A program made the translations under genes and the position numbers. A stretch of DNA of 64,000 nucleotides from positions 62,001 through 126,000 of the forward strand of contig CAOLHI010000962.1 of assembly GCA_948474755.1 (NCBI GenBank), given 5' to 3'. Below the pieces are notes generated by a model. It was given only the letters and a program-made list of their open reading frames with translations, had not been told where the DNA came from and made no database searches. The stretch is from Ctenosaura bakeri. Taxonomy: Eukaryota > Chordata > Lepidosauria > Squamata > Iguanidae. Below, piece by piece: positions 37,076 through 49,700 of the stretch; position 1 is the stretch's first letter, and every line of letters begins with the position of its first letter.

Positions 37076-37567
37076 TGTTGGGAGTAGCAACCTTTGCATG
37101 CCTAATTAACTGGCTAGTTTGTTTGCATGTCTATTGTAAGCATAGAGAGATAGCCTAGAGAGAAAACTTCCTGTTTGTTGGTTAACACCTCTTCCCCCAG
37201 CACGTACACACTCTTTGTTTTTAAAAGGTTCTCTTGCCATTTGCTCTCTCTTTTGTCTTCGCCTTTTGACCTGAAAGCATGCTCTGAGATTTCCTAACAG
37301 GGATCATTAGCAGCAAGCATGTGAGTGCCTATTTTTCTTCCTACCTTCCTCAAGAATTGAACCTGTGTAAACCATGCACAAGATTTTGTGAGTAAACTCT
37401 TTTATATTTTTAACCAAACTGTTTTTGTGTTTATTTTGAGCTAGATTAAGTGTGTTTTGGGTGGAGTTAAAGAAGCGGGGCTGGTGATCTGTTCAACTTC
37501 CGTTTTTGTGCAATTACTCTGCTGATTGAGAGTTCTCATTACCAAAGTCTCTCAATATCCCCAATAC
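37076..37567 (+). mobile_element. Possible solo LTR, about 490 bp
   Basis: It starts TGTTGGGAG and ends ATCCCCAATAC, near inverted ends, with ACCA on both sides (37072-37075 and 37568-37571; the match extends to ACCATG). A TATA-like 'tttttaaaagg' lies at about 37218 and an R/U5-like 'gtaaactcttttatatttttaacc' near 37392. No known LTR family is named. Confidence 0.45.
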
Positions 37568-38391
37568 ACCATGCCTCTTACGACGCTGGGGTGTAACTAC
37601 AGGAAGGGACAAAATGAGGGCATTGCTCTACAAATAAGAATTCTGCCACTTCCATGAAAGTTTCCATCACTCTCCAGATTTCTAGCATTGCAATAACTTA
37701 ACACTTAAATTGAGCATTGAGAAGAATAGGCTAAGATCCTACATTACATTTGTTTCTAGGTATACATGGATATGAATGACCTAAGGAACTAATCCCCAGA
37801 ACCTACCTTAAATGCAATATAAGCCTACAACATGGGTGAGTTAGCCTCCTTCTGCCCCGCAGCCATGCTCTGATAAGCCTTCTCCTGCCTCTGAAACTTC
37901 TGCTCATCACCCTGTGTCTCGGGAGGGGGGGCTATCCATGTCATCCAGAAGTACTCAATTAATTCACACAACAGAACTTCGTTGCTCAGAGTGGCTGCCT
38001 TGAGTTTAAGGTGGTTTATGGTGGGGGAGTATTTATCACTGTGGAAAAAATACCATGAGCATGAATATGTAGCAAAGGTGAATATGGAACAGTTACCAAT
38101 CCATAAGTCTAGGTTACAAATCTGTAACTGCAATGTAAGATGCCAGTCACAATTTAGACATTCCAAGAAAGGGGAAAGGCAAAGTTACCTAGTGAATATG
38201 ATCACAGCCAATGTAAAGGTTCAGTGTGTCAGTGTGTCACTCTCTGCAATGCCGCAACTGAAGCAAAATTATGGGGGGGATAATTCAAATTTGCGGGAGC
38301 AATACTTTTGTCCCCCCCCACAAGTAGCTACACAACTATGATGAAATTAATTGCAATCATACTATGTTTGTCTTAAAAGTGTCACATGGAT
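37568..38391. other. No gene recognised
   Basis: 37825-38341 has overlapping frames on both strands with no domain. Two C/G homopolymer runs occur (37922-37930, 38313-38320). Confidence 0.35.
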
Positions 38392-38445
38392 CTTGGTTGT
38401 TTTGCTCCAACAGATTAACATGGCTCCTCTCTTCTTGAGATACAG
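38392..38445 (+). repeat. Fragment of a common sauropsid dispersed repeat
   Basis: 'tcttggttgttttgctccaacagattaacatggctcctctctt' is the characteristic end of an interspersed repeat whose other end is the 'cttcttcagatgca' segment near 40500. The family is not assigned. Confidence 0.45.
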
Positions 38446-38561
38446 TAAAAGTAATGGAATTTTAACCCCAACCCCTGAACCACAGGGCTTACTAGCTGTT
38501 CAGATAAGTATAATGGTGAAATAGGGGGAGATAACCCCTTCTCCCTTGTACCACAGTTGTT

Positions 38562-38755
38562 GTTATGTACCTTTAAGCTGACTCCAAATTATGGCCATAT
38601 TACCTTAAGGTTTTCTTGGCATTATTTATTCAGAGGAGGAGATAGTGCAACTTCCACTAGGTTGCCTAATAGATTCCACAGCTGAATGGGGACTCAGAAC
38701 CTCATTCCCTGCAGTCTTAATCCAAAACTCCATCCATTAGGCCTCACTGACCTGC
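38562..38755 (-). mobile_element. tRNA-type SINE with ACA tail, diverged
   Basis: 'gttgttgttatgtacctttaagctgactccaaattatgg' through 'gaatggggactcagaacc' follows the family in reverse, with many changes. Confidence 0.65.
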
Positions 38756-39689
38756 TGGTGCCACTACTTCAATCTGAGTAAGGATGTGTCCTACACTAAG
38801 GTCAAAACACATGGGCATGTAATTGAGAGATCCCATTATATATAGGTATGTTATGTTCATTTTGGAGGCATACAAAGAGCAACAGAAGTTAAGATGCCCC
38901 TCTCCAAGTACTGTACAGTACAAGTCTTCAAAGCTGCTCTGAGACCTCTGTTGAAGAAAGCAGGATATACACTGGATATATAAGCTGAACCTATATAAAG
39001 GAAATTCTGTATTCTCCTTCTGTCTTCTGCCCCATCTTGATATTTTCCATGGGGGAACACTGAATATGCAATGGCATGCTTTAATCTCAATTTGGAAGGT
39101 GGAGCAGGGACAGCTAGAGGATATATCCCCACAAGGACAGCAAATCCAGTGAATCTTCCAGCTGTCCCCTAGTATGGCTTCTCCTTCATTGGAGTTGTAA
39201 ATGCCATGACCTTGAAATTGTTTGAAACTTTGAATTAAATGCTTTCATCAAAGGAGAAGCTTCTGGACTTTCAAATGTTATTGACAGTTTTGATTATAGT
39301 ATATACCTTACACATCACAGCTCAGTCCTTGCCATACCTGGTTTCTCTGTTTTCATTGTTATCCTGCATCGGCTCTGCTTTCAGCACTCATATTGATCCA
39401 GTCAATTTCAGCACCCACATGGATCCAGTCAAAAGTCTCAGCTGGTAAAGCTGCAATTTAATATTGCTGAATTTTCACACTTTTAGAAATGGCTCACAGT
39501 TCCTATGTTTGAAATCTAGCCACAGTCTCCTTTCAGGCCAGGTGACATGATGCACAGAACAGACTGTCGTCTAGCACCTTTCACTTGGATCAATACTTGG
39601 GGAAAGTTTCCATATTCACAGTACCTGTCAGTCAATGTGCAAACCTGTATCCTTCTTTATAGGATGAGGCAGGTATATTTTGCCTTATA
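38756..39689. other. No gene recognised
   Basis: No exon or named repeat seen. A short direct repeat 'tcagcac(t/c)cat...gatccagtcaa' occurs at 39381-39432. Confidence 0.35.
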
Positions 39690-39790
39690 TTGGGATGGGC
39701 AGTCTTAGACCTTTTACATGGTTTGGACTGCAGCTCCCACAATTCCTTAACATTGGCCATGAGGCTTAACAATTCTGAGGGGTTGATATC
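39690..39790. mobile_element. Fragment of a hAT-type MITE
   Basis: 'gggatgggcagtcttagacc...ttggactgcagctcccacaattcc' resembles the better preserved element at 42914. Confidence 0.4.
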
Positions 39791-39837
39791 TAAAGTATAT
39801 CAACCAAAGATATATGTCCAGCAAAGCAAATTAGTAG

Positions 39838-40030
39838 AACCAGTGTGGTGTAGTCGTTTGAGCACTGGACTATGACCCTGGAGATCTGGATTGCCTGCTG
39901 AGCCATGGAAATCCACTAGGTGACTTGGGCCCATCACATACTTTTAGCCCCCAGAAACCCCCATTAATAGGTTCGCCTTAGGTTCACCATAAGTCAGAAA
40001 CCACTTGAAGGCACACAACAACCATAATAA
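39838..40030 (+). mobile_element. tRNA-type SINE with ACA tail
   Basis: 'gaaccagtgtggtgtagtcgtttgagcactgg', 'gagccatggaaatccactaggtgac', 'ataggttcgccttaggttcaccataagtcag', 'ggcacacaacaacc'. Confidence 0.87.
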
Positions 40031-40424
40031 CCACAACAACCAAGCAAATACACTAAACAAATGCATCTAAAGTTTTCTGATATAGAGAATCAGCAATTTC
40101 ATTTCCCATTTTGCCACAAACCATATCATATTTGTGTCCATTGGCTGCAGTTGTTTATTTCCTGGAAATTCAACAGGGAGCAGCAGCGAGTGGCTTATGT
40201 ACTGGCAGTGGTCCATAGACTACTACTTTGAGCAACATTGTATTAAGCAATGTTACTTATGGGAACCCGAAACATATAAAATATCACAATTTGGTAATGT
40301 TTTATGGATGTAGATGTGACCATTTATGGAATAGATGCTGCACGATCTTTTTTGGAAAATGGCATCCACAGGCTTTCTTTAACCTATTAACGTCTACCTT
40401 TCAAGCATAAAAAAGAAAAGGGGG

Positions 40425-40520
40425 AAAAGAAACGTGGAAGCATCTTAAGACTAACTGTTTTTTATTTTAGTATGTCCTTTCATGGATATTAACCCACTTC
40501 TTCAGATGCAGTACAGAGTG
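40425..40520 (-). repeat. Fragment of a common sauropsid dispersed repeat
   Basis: 'catcttaagactaactgttttttattttagtatg...ttcatgga...cccacttcttcagatgcagt' is the reverse-type end of the same unassigned family as at 38392 and 42365. Confidence 0.45.
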
Positions 40521-41774
40521 ATATCCTGGCCTCAAGCTAATAAAGATATATATTTACACTGGAGTGGGAATGGGAGTGGGGTGGAATGTAATAGGATCCA
40601 GAGAGGTGTAAATCATGTCTCCTGCACTGAAATTTCAAAAGGCTGGCCAAAGTAATACAGATCTTTCAGATCTTTACAGTGGTCACTTAGTGTTGATGTG
40701 CAAAAGCAATAAATCTGCTTATCAAAACTCAGTTTCCCAGTGTTCAAAAATTTATCTCAGAAGATTCCTTTTGTTACACATGCAGGAGTGAGGACTCTTG
40801 TATTAATACATGTAGTGTGCCATTAAATTGTTTGTTCATACCTCTGCTAATGGATTGAAATTGAACCTTTCACATAGCACCTTTTACCTCATACTGGTGA
40901 AAATTGTAGTCAGACAAGAAATTCCAACAGCGGTCTGTTAAGGAGGCAGGATTAGTAACATTTTTTTAGTACTGAAACTGCAGTATGAAAAACAGATCAC
41001 TTTCAATTTAAAAGCCACATGCAGGCCTTCAAATGAATGCTGAGGCATGCTTGTATGCATGTACGTTTATTTTTAACCTGCTTCTTAAGGAATATGTTGT
41101 AAAGGGTACAACATGTAGGTTCTAGAGTCCTTGTCAGTATCATAGCCAAATATTAACAGCTATCCAGTGGCACAAAAGAGGCAATTTTTCTGTTAAATAC
41201 ACCCTGCTAGATAGATTTACTTTAGCCTGGAAATTAGAACCACAGAATCATAGAGCCCTGCTATGACTGATGAGAGGCTGAAAATTCTGCCTGATTTTTG
41301 CAAGAAATCACTTCTGGTCTTCCTGATTGGAGATTGCTGTGACTCCTTGTTGCACTGTCAACAAGTGCCTGCAAGAGTTCTGAGCTTCAGGTAACTCATG
41401 GATAGCTACTTTTTCTCTTTCCTTATGTGGAAAAAAGCAGGATGGGGGGTTGTCTTCTTGCTTATTGGAGCATTCTTCCCTGGGGATGGGGGATGTGTTT
41501 CAGAGAACGGAAACATTGTGCTCATCTGGGAAGAAGAGAAGACTGGTTCTCAATCAAAATATCACAAAGAAAATCTCCATCTGGTACTTGGTGAGAAATC
41601 TAATGACGGCCAGAGTCAGGGCTGTACCCTCTAATATCATTTAGTATATGGAGACCTGCAAGGAAGGAATTGGACCCCTCCAGACTTCATTTTACTTCCC
41701 TACCCTGTTCCTGATCAAGTTAAGTAACAATTCCTAAATAAAGAATTATGGCTATCAGAGAGAGATATATTAAT
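40521..41774. other. No gene recognised
   Basis: No exon or named repeat seen. Confidence 0.4.
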
Positions 41775-41822
41775 TAATGCAGAATTTGTTTGATCCCTAT
41801 GGATCAAACAAATTCTGCATTA
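41775..41822. repeat. Perfect 22-bp palindrome with 4-base loop
   Basis: Arms 41775-41796 and 41801-41822 are exact reverse complements (taatgcagaatttg... / ...caaattctgcatta) around the loop CTAT. It belongs to no repeat family I recognise. Confidence 0.95.
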
Positions 41823-42364
41823 CCTTGCTTTCATGTTTATAAATGCTAACACTCTAGACAGAGTTCTATCAAAGCCACCAAATACATGAAATATGAAAAG
41901 TAATAACCCCTCTAATTAACCAAGCCTGCAATCTAGAAAACAAAAGCTCCACCCTTGATGGTGAAATTCCAAACACAGTTTACAAGAAAACATGTCACAA
42001 TAGTGGAAAGTTTGCCCTGCCAAATTAAGGGGTATCCACATTTTTGCTAAGAACATTTCTCTTGAAGTTTAAATAGCTTAGTTTCAGTTTGCTGGACTTC
42101 TAGAAAATTATTGGAAGAGTGAAGTCTGGCACAAAACATTGAGAACTGGTACTGGCAAGCCTGACTTGAAGTGTAGCACAACAGTGCCATCTAATGGGTA
42201 ATATAACTGTCATGTGAAAGTGTCATTGCTTTGTTTTTAATCTTTGAACAATCTGCCTACACACTTATGACACAATTTCATTTCCAGTTCATTTCCCTTT
42301 TACATCACTGGGTACAACTTTTCCTTTTCTACAACTGTGAAATATCTCTGTCTCAGAGAAGCAT
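41823..42364. other. No gene recognised
   Basis: No exon or named repeat seen. Confidence 0.4.
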
Positions 42365-42445
42365 TGCATTCACACAATGGACTCTGGTCCACAAAAATAC
42401 ATTTATTAGTCTTGTTTTTGCTACGACAGACTAACATGGCTTTTC
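42365..42445 (+). repeat. Fragment of a common sauropsid dispersed repeat
   Basis: 'gactctggtccacaaaaatacatttattagtcttg...ctacgacagactaacatggctttt' fits the family at 38392. Confidence 0.45.
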
Positions 42446-42609
42446 TCTCAAAATCTTTATACAAAGGCACATGAACTAGGACTAAATCTTGTTTGTTAAA
42501 TGTTTCTATTAACTAAACTATGAGTCAGTATGTTCACTGGTTTATGTGTTTACATTATCATCATCACTACCATTACCAACTTGCCTCTTAAAACCCCATT
42601 TCTCAGTAT

Positions 42610-42615
42610 TTTATT
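42610..42615 (-). terminator. Candidate ASMT polyadenylation signal
   Basis: AATAAA on the minus strand, about 925 bp past the ASMT stop. It is the first canonical hexamer I found there; a variant signal closer to the stop cannot be excluded. Confidence 0.25.
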
Positions 42616-42913
42616 ATGATCAAAAGCAGCAGAGATGAATTTAAGTCTTAAAAATGGAAAAGACACCATAAAACATCATGGTTATATTTTATCCCGCTTT
42701 TCTCTGAAGCACATCATTCCGATATTAAAGTACTGTGATATTCTTTGCAATTTGAATCATATTCCAAAAGTAAGTCCCATCCCTGGAACGAGCAGATCTG
42801 ATAGTGAAGAAGACTGGCTGCTTTCACCAAGCCACTACTACAAAAGGCTGCTTAACTAGATGTACACACATGCACAGATTATTCCATCATAACACCCTTA
42901 AGTTATGTTACAA

Positions 42914-43043
42914 CCGAGATAGGCAACGTGTGGCCAGTCAGGTGTTATTGGACTGCAACTCCTATCAGTCCTGGCCAGCATAGTAAATGATGAAGGATGA
43001 TGGGAGTTGTATGCTCTGGAAGGTCTCAAGTTGCTCACTCCTG
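42914..43043. mobile_element. hAT-type MITE
   Basis: 'gataggcaacgtgtggcc...ttattggactgcaactcctatcagtcctggccagca' and 'gatgatgggagttgta...caagttgctcactcctg' are the inverted arms of a common sauropsid hAT MITE. The flanking duplication is imperfect. Confidence 0.6.
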
Positions 43044-43540
43044 TTTGACAACCATACTAACAAGGTTCCCTCATCTAACACTGTACTAGATCCCTTCCTT
43101 GAGCTATGCCACTAGTTCCTCTCCCAAGCAAATACTCCTGCTTCAAGGCTTATGTGAGATTTATCTTTCCCTCACTCACTGAACTGTTGCCGTTATTCCA
43201 TGACCGACATTTCACTATCAGCAGTTTTCTTAACACTTCATGGTACCACAATGTCCCAGACTTCAGCAAATGGCTAGGATGATTACCTGTTACGGTATAC
43301 TATGTGGATTGCAAGGGAAATTTAAGGGAGAAATCTAGACAGAAAAGGGCCAAGTAGGCACTCTTTTAAGGTAGACTATAATTAAACATGTTCATACTGT
43401 AACATTTCAAAGCTGTTAGATTGCTACTGATATGATAATTGGTATTCTAAAACAGTAGATTGGATGGGGAGGACTCCCCACTGGGACCATACCCTATTAT
43501 TACTCTTACTCTACTATGATCTAAAGCAACAGCAATGAAA
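43044..43540 (-). other. ASMT 3' flank, probable 3' UTR
   Basis: Lies directly after the ASMT stop. I see no repeat here, and no canonical AATAAA on the minus strand in this part. Confidence 0.35.
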
Positions 43541-43752
43541 TTATTTCCTTCCTAAAATGGCATCATACAGCTTTCCAGTTCTCTTGATTTCAGTCTTCTG
43601 GAAACCTGCTGCTCTGAGGAGTTTGGTGTATTCTGTTGAAGTCCGCTCTTTGCCTTCTGTCTGCACAAGCATATTAAGAGAATAAAGTTGGCTTTCCAAT
43701 GGCCCACTTTTGTCCTCATTAAGAAGTGTTTCCACAATCAGGACTCCACCAC
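43541..43752 (-). CDS. ASMT: ASMT terminal coding exon 8
   Basis: The acceptor CTAG is followed by GGGVLIVETLLNEDK, then LYSLNMLVQTEGKERT, ending GKLYDAILGRK and TAA. The C-terminus matches human KTGAIYDAILARK almost residue for residue. The reading frame stays open upstream of the acceptor by chance (to 43846). Confidence 0.96.
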
Positions 43753-46700
43753 CTAGTTGGAATACAAGACTCATGAAGACAGCATGTAAATACTCATGTA
43801 AATACAGCCCATCCTGTCCCTCTTCTCCCAAATGGCTTTGTAACATTGACTGAGCACCTCAACACAGAGAAAGCACTGTTTGCCTGGAAATACCACTCAT
43901 TTAGAGCTACACAGGGAAGGGCAACATGTATCCTTCCCATTGAACTTAAGTCCCATCATCCTTCACTGATACTTACAGCTGATGCAACCCAGTAATATCT
44001 CGAAGACCTTAAACTTGCCTGTTGTCATGTCACAAAACTAAACTGTACTAATGATTTGGATCAGTGAGATGTGGATTTTTATATTATTTCTACAAACCAA
44101 ACTTCTGCTATTTAAAATGAAACAACTCTACACTGTTACAATTAGAGGACAATCCCAGTCTTTTTTCCTGAGATGTTGTAGACTGCCACTAGCCATGCTG
44201 TCTAGTGCTGGTAAGAATGGAAGGTCAACATCATCTGGAATCTCATCAATGATTTTGAATTGTTATTGTAAGCAGATGACAGATAGATGGGGTACGCATA
44301 TGGGCAGAGTGATGTGGGGAGAATAGAATCACTTGGGGAATTTCTTCCACTGACTTACTTATATTTCCACAGTTCTTGAATTCTTGCATTCTTGAACGTG
44401 TCCTTTCTTGTTTAAAAAGCTGATCCTCATACCAAGTTCACTCCCATGCTCAAATGCAGAAGCGCAAAAGTGCAAAACACTAGCTAGATATTGTAACCAT
44501 GAGATCTGCAGCTGAACCTGTCTCTCAAGATGAGGAGTGCAGGGTTGATGAACCACTGGCAGGTATCAGATTACACCAAGCAAAGCCTGCTGGGATGGAA
44601 GGCAAAATGGTAGCCCTTACGTCTGCAAACAGAACTTTCTGAAATGGCATATGCTAGCCTTTTTATGTGTCATGCTTTTAAACATTGAACCCATGGAGCA
44701 GTATCATAGAAATAATGGGACTTTATTTTTGACAAGATGAATGTAATGCACTGGCAAGTCTTCTGTGTTCCATATACATACATACCAAGGTTGCAGACCT
44801 TTTGCACTTTTGTAAGCAGCTGAACACACTTCTCATCTGCCCAGTCATGGAGGATCCTTGCTAAAATATATAAGTCAGCTTCTGGAAGAGGATCTTTGAA
44901 AAAATCTCCTTTATTGAAAAATGAGAGGAAACAAACAAATTCAATACATAGATTTCTGTCCAGTCAGTAGCACTATGTTATTCAAACATGGGCTATAGTG
45001 AAAGAAAATAGGAATTTTAAGACAAGCTCCATTAATATATTTTTTCTCAAAAATTTCCCTGAATTTTCCTAGCAACAAAATCAAAATTTGCCACTCATGT
45101 GATAACATAAGGATCACTACCTCTCAACAGCAGATCCCTTACTGTGGTTAGGACAATAGAGAACACAATGGACAATAAACAAAACTGTTGGTTTGTGGGG
45201 GATTTGATTATATTTTAGTCTCTAACTGCACAGATGACACTGTATGGAACTGCAGCATTGTAAAATCCTATATAAGTGGACCCTATGTTCTAAGAAATTG
45301 CAGCTAAACCAGAGCTTTGCTTAAATAAGTTGATCAAACAAGCAGTCAAATGTCCCATGTAACTTTTTCCATTTTATTCTCAAACACAAAGCAAGCATCT
45401 TAACATTGATTCAGGCAACCACAATGTTTCACTTAAAAATTGCAAAGAAGCTAGCTTGCTTCTTAATCAGCAAGGATTTCTGTGGCAAAGAAGAACAAGC
45501 CAATAAAGTTCTGACTGAGACCTTTTTTTTAAAGACCCAATCATAGGCCAGAATTTTTTGGTGACATACGCTGGTATAACCTATTATGGCAGCTGGATAA
45601 TAATCTGTTACAACTGTGTAATAACTTTATGTTATGCCAGTTCATGTATTATTTCACTTGTTGCAGAAGCATGTATCCTTGTGCAACACTACTCTTCCCA
45701 TGTGCAACCAAATCATGATGGTGACAGAGCATACATCCAGGGCTAATCTGTTCTCTCTAGAGGCTTGGGAAAGAAACAGTTTTTTACTACCTTGTTATGC
45801 CACTTTAATTGCCACGGCTGCATCCTGTGAAATCCTGGGATTTGTAGTTTGGAGATACACTAGTGTTCTTTGGCTGAATTCTAATCTCTTCCCTAAACTG
45901 CCAATACCAGAATTCCATAGGAAGGAACCATGGCAATTAAAGCAGAATTATAGTGTTATAACTAGGCAGTGTGAAAGTGCCCCGAGACATTAGGTGATGA
46001 AGTTCTAGAGTACTTTCAACATTTTAGGGAGTGCAAATCCATTTTTGTAAAACCCCAGTGGAGCAATACATAAGCATGAGTTATGTCTTGTTTTAAATAA
46101 GAATTGCAGCTCTCACAGCTTCCAGAATTCGTAATTCTCATTTTTAAAAAATCCATTTATAAGAAGATGGACATCTGGTGGGCCAAGAGTTTGCAACCAT
46201 ATCCCTTGGGCTCTGGAGGTAGCTCATGGGCTGTCCTGGGTACCACCCCTGTCCTACAGAGAGGGGGAAGAGTTTACAGAGGAAATGATAGTCTCTTCCC
46301 TCTTTCCTTCCATCTGTATGCCTGTCTCTGAAACAAGATGCACAGGGAATAGTACTCTTAAAAAATCCACATTTACCTTCAAGAAAAGTAATCCGGTGTT
46401 CCTCTGAAGATACAAAATGTTTTTTTGCTGTTTCTACTACTTTAGGGAGGTCAAAAATTGTGACTGTACAGTTTGGATACAGCGAAATACATTCATGGGC
46501 CAGGGCACCAGCACCTCCTTTTCAAAGAAAAATTAGAATAAATTTAGACATAGAAAACCTACACTTGGCATAGCACTAACTGGTCTCTTAGGCCATTTCT
46601 GCACTACACTGTTATAGTGCTACTAGTGTATATACCCAGTGTTGCCCGGGATTTTATTTTCTCATAGGTAATACTTGTTAGAAAGATTTGAGATCCTGGG

Positions 46701-49700
46701 CCTCTAATTCCCCAAACTGTCTTGTCCGGTACATGTAACTTTCCCCATATTCCCCAATCCAATCTGTATTAAGAGTTATTAACATACAGAGATTGGGTTC
46801 CAGAAGGAATACATTGCCCTCCTCCTTGCCACTAGGCCTCATCTCCATAGCAGCTTGCCTATTCAAGGTAGAAACAGTTGACTGAGGCTCAAGAGCTCTC
46901 TGGATGAAGATTCTAAAGGCTCCTCCTTAAAAAGCAAACCCCAGGATTCCATAGAATCTTCTTAGGCAGGCAATCATATTGCCTGACAGAGCCTATCATA
47001 TAAGGTCTTTGCCTGACACAGACAAACAAATGTTGACTTTGATATATTAGATTATTTCAGTTTCAACATCCTGTGGAATTCTGGGGTTTGTAGTTTACTG
47101 AGGCCAAAGAGCTGTCTGGCTGAGAATTAAAAAAAAAGCCCTCCCTAAACTGCAAACCCCAGGATTCCATAGGATGTTGAAAGTGGAATAGCATTATAAC
47201 AGTGTAGGGTGGAAAAGCCCATAGATTTCTACTTGTGATGGATGCATTAGTAGTTACATAGTTCTTGCATTATTTTTAAAAGTATTACAAACCAAACATA
47301 GAATTATATAAACTACAAACATGGTATTTCTCTTTGCATGGAGAATTCCAATCCCATTTTCTACACAAGGGAGAAAAAAAGCAGTAACTCCCTTCTGAAT
47401 CATTCTTATTTGCACAAACCAATATCTGAATAATTTATGCAAATAGCCTTTTTTCACAAAGGCAGATGCATGGATAGATAGATAATTTTCTTCTAATTCA
47501 AACTGAAGTTCAAACTCAGCTCAGTTCCAGGCTAGGACTCCAACCTCAGAGCTGTGGAAGTTGTCCATTTCAACTACATGATGATGAACTTTTCCATGCA
47601 TACATTTAAAAAAAAAATCATAAGCAAACCTTCAGATATTCATGTCCATGCTCCCTTTCACATGGCGCCATCATTTGGCATTTTCCCAGCTTTTGAGCAG
47701 GTTTTCTTCCCCCATTCTAAAGCTTGAAGTGCCTTATCTAAAGCTTAGTTATGGGGAGTGAATGCTTTAAGCAAAAATGTGCTGGTATTTTTAGTCCCAC
47801 CCTTTTGCCCTCTCCACCACTGGAATGCAACACTTGAGAACTTTCCTGAAATGCTATTAGGTGCTTGGGATGAAAGAGTTTTCCAATCCTTGCTGTGTTG
47901 TTTGTTCTTGTGTGCCTTCAAGTCATTTCCAACTTATAGCAACCCTAAGATGAACCTATCAAGAGGTTTTCTGAGCAAGATTTCTTCAGAAGGGGTTTGC
48001 CTTTGCCTTCCTCTGAGGCTGAAAGAATGTGACTTGCCCAAGGTCACCCAGTGGGCTTCCATGGCCAAGCAGGGATTCGAATTCTGGTCTCCACCATCAT
48101 AATCCAATGCTCAAACCACTACAGGCCAGCATAATTGTTGACCAGAATTGTAGAAAAGATCAGAATAATAAGACTGAGGAAGCTTGATCGGTCTAGTTGT
48201 ACTACTAAGCATTGAATTGCCCTCAAGCTGCAGCAGTACAGAGATTACAATTTGAGACTGAAAACAGACAACCCATGATATCAGTTACCCACATTTTTAG
48301 TCCCTTCATTTCATCACACCAAATATATGTCCAAAGACATAGGTTGCTCCATGCATGACAACTTAGCAGTAAATATTTTGACATCCCCACAGCTGACCAA
48401 GCCAAACAACTGAAAATTCCCGAGGAACTTACCTCCAAGATCATAAATCACAGTGAATGGAGAAAGATCAAATGCAGATAACACATCTCTACCACAAAGG
48501 CTCCAAGTTGCATTCAGTCCATACATGAATTTTATCATTTCTTCCTCTGACCTACAGATTTGAAACTGCATGAGTAATACGCATTGTGGTAGTTACCCAC
48601 ATTGACTAACGATATGTGACACATATGAATTCACAGATGAAATATTATTATCCTAGTTAAAAGGATTCTCTTCAGTATCCACATAGACCGACTCTTTCAT
48701 TAAAAAAAAAAAAAAAAAGCTCTGCAAATCAATCGATTTGTTGTCCCTCCTGCATGAATGAGGCAGCCCTTGTAGGGAAAATAAAGCTAGTTATGCAATG
48801 GTGCTTCCAAACCCATAGGAAATTGCTGCATTGCTGTTTATATTGAGGAATTAATTAAATTTCTATTAAATATGGGATTCTGAACATTGTGTAGAAATTA
48901 ATCCACCAGGGTACATTATAAATGCATATATTTTACATATTACATAATCATAATGGATCTTAACCACACTTTAGTGGCTATCAAAAAGAGCCACCTCTGA
49001 TAAAACATGATGGCTTATATTGAGGATTGGCAAGTATGACGGGGGGGGGTCTATTAGTGCCCCAGCAGAACTAGGAAGGCTACATTCTTGCCATACACCA
49101 CTGCAAAAATTCAAATGTTTTGTTCCCAAAGGCTCACTAGGAGGCAATTGAGGGAGTGTTTGCCATGGTTTAGGTGCCCCAGGCCATTTATAACACAAAG
49201 TAAGCAGGCATTCACTTTCTGTTCATTTCCTGTCTTTAAAAAAAAAGTCTCTCGGTCCTAAAATGACCAGTGGGGGGTGGCATGGTGAAAACATCTCCAT
49301 GTGCCCTATGGGCAATTTGGTAGAATGTGAATTATTGACCTCTGGGGGGCTTTGGCAGCCACAAAAATGACTCTGGGGACTGCATGTGGACCATGGGACA
49401 CACTTTTGCCTGCCCTTGGCCCAAATTATATTTCCCCACCAGAGAAGACCTATTGTATGAAAGGATTTACACAAGTGTTGACCCACAATTCAACAATTTC
49501 GTTCTGAGGGTCTACTCTAGGTGACATTGTCAATAAGATTCAGGCTGAAATAATTAATATTCAATTCTATGAGGCTGACACTGGGATTTTATTTAAAAAA
49601 CAGAACAAGATATATTACCGAAGACAAGAGTTCCACTTTTAATATTAAATTATTGCATGGAAACCTTACCTGTAAAGAGCTTCAAATACATCTTGTGATG

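Larger units (their letters stand above)
46518..48432 (-). other. ASMT intron 5
   Basis: Phase 1, GTAAGT to AAAAG. It is the most repeat-laden intron: a broken MITE, an unknown segment, copy 2 of the 25.6-kb segment and a SINE. Confidence 0.85.

Noticed and set aside
36961..37158. 65-codon frame with a hydrophobic segment
   Set aside because: It crosses the proposed LTR boundary at 37076 and has no family similarity.
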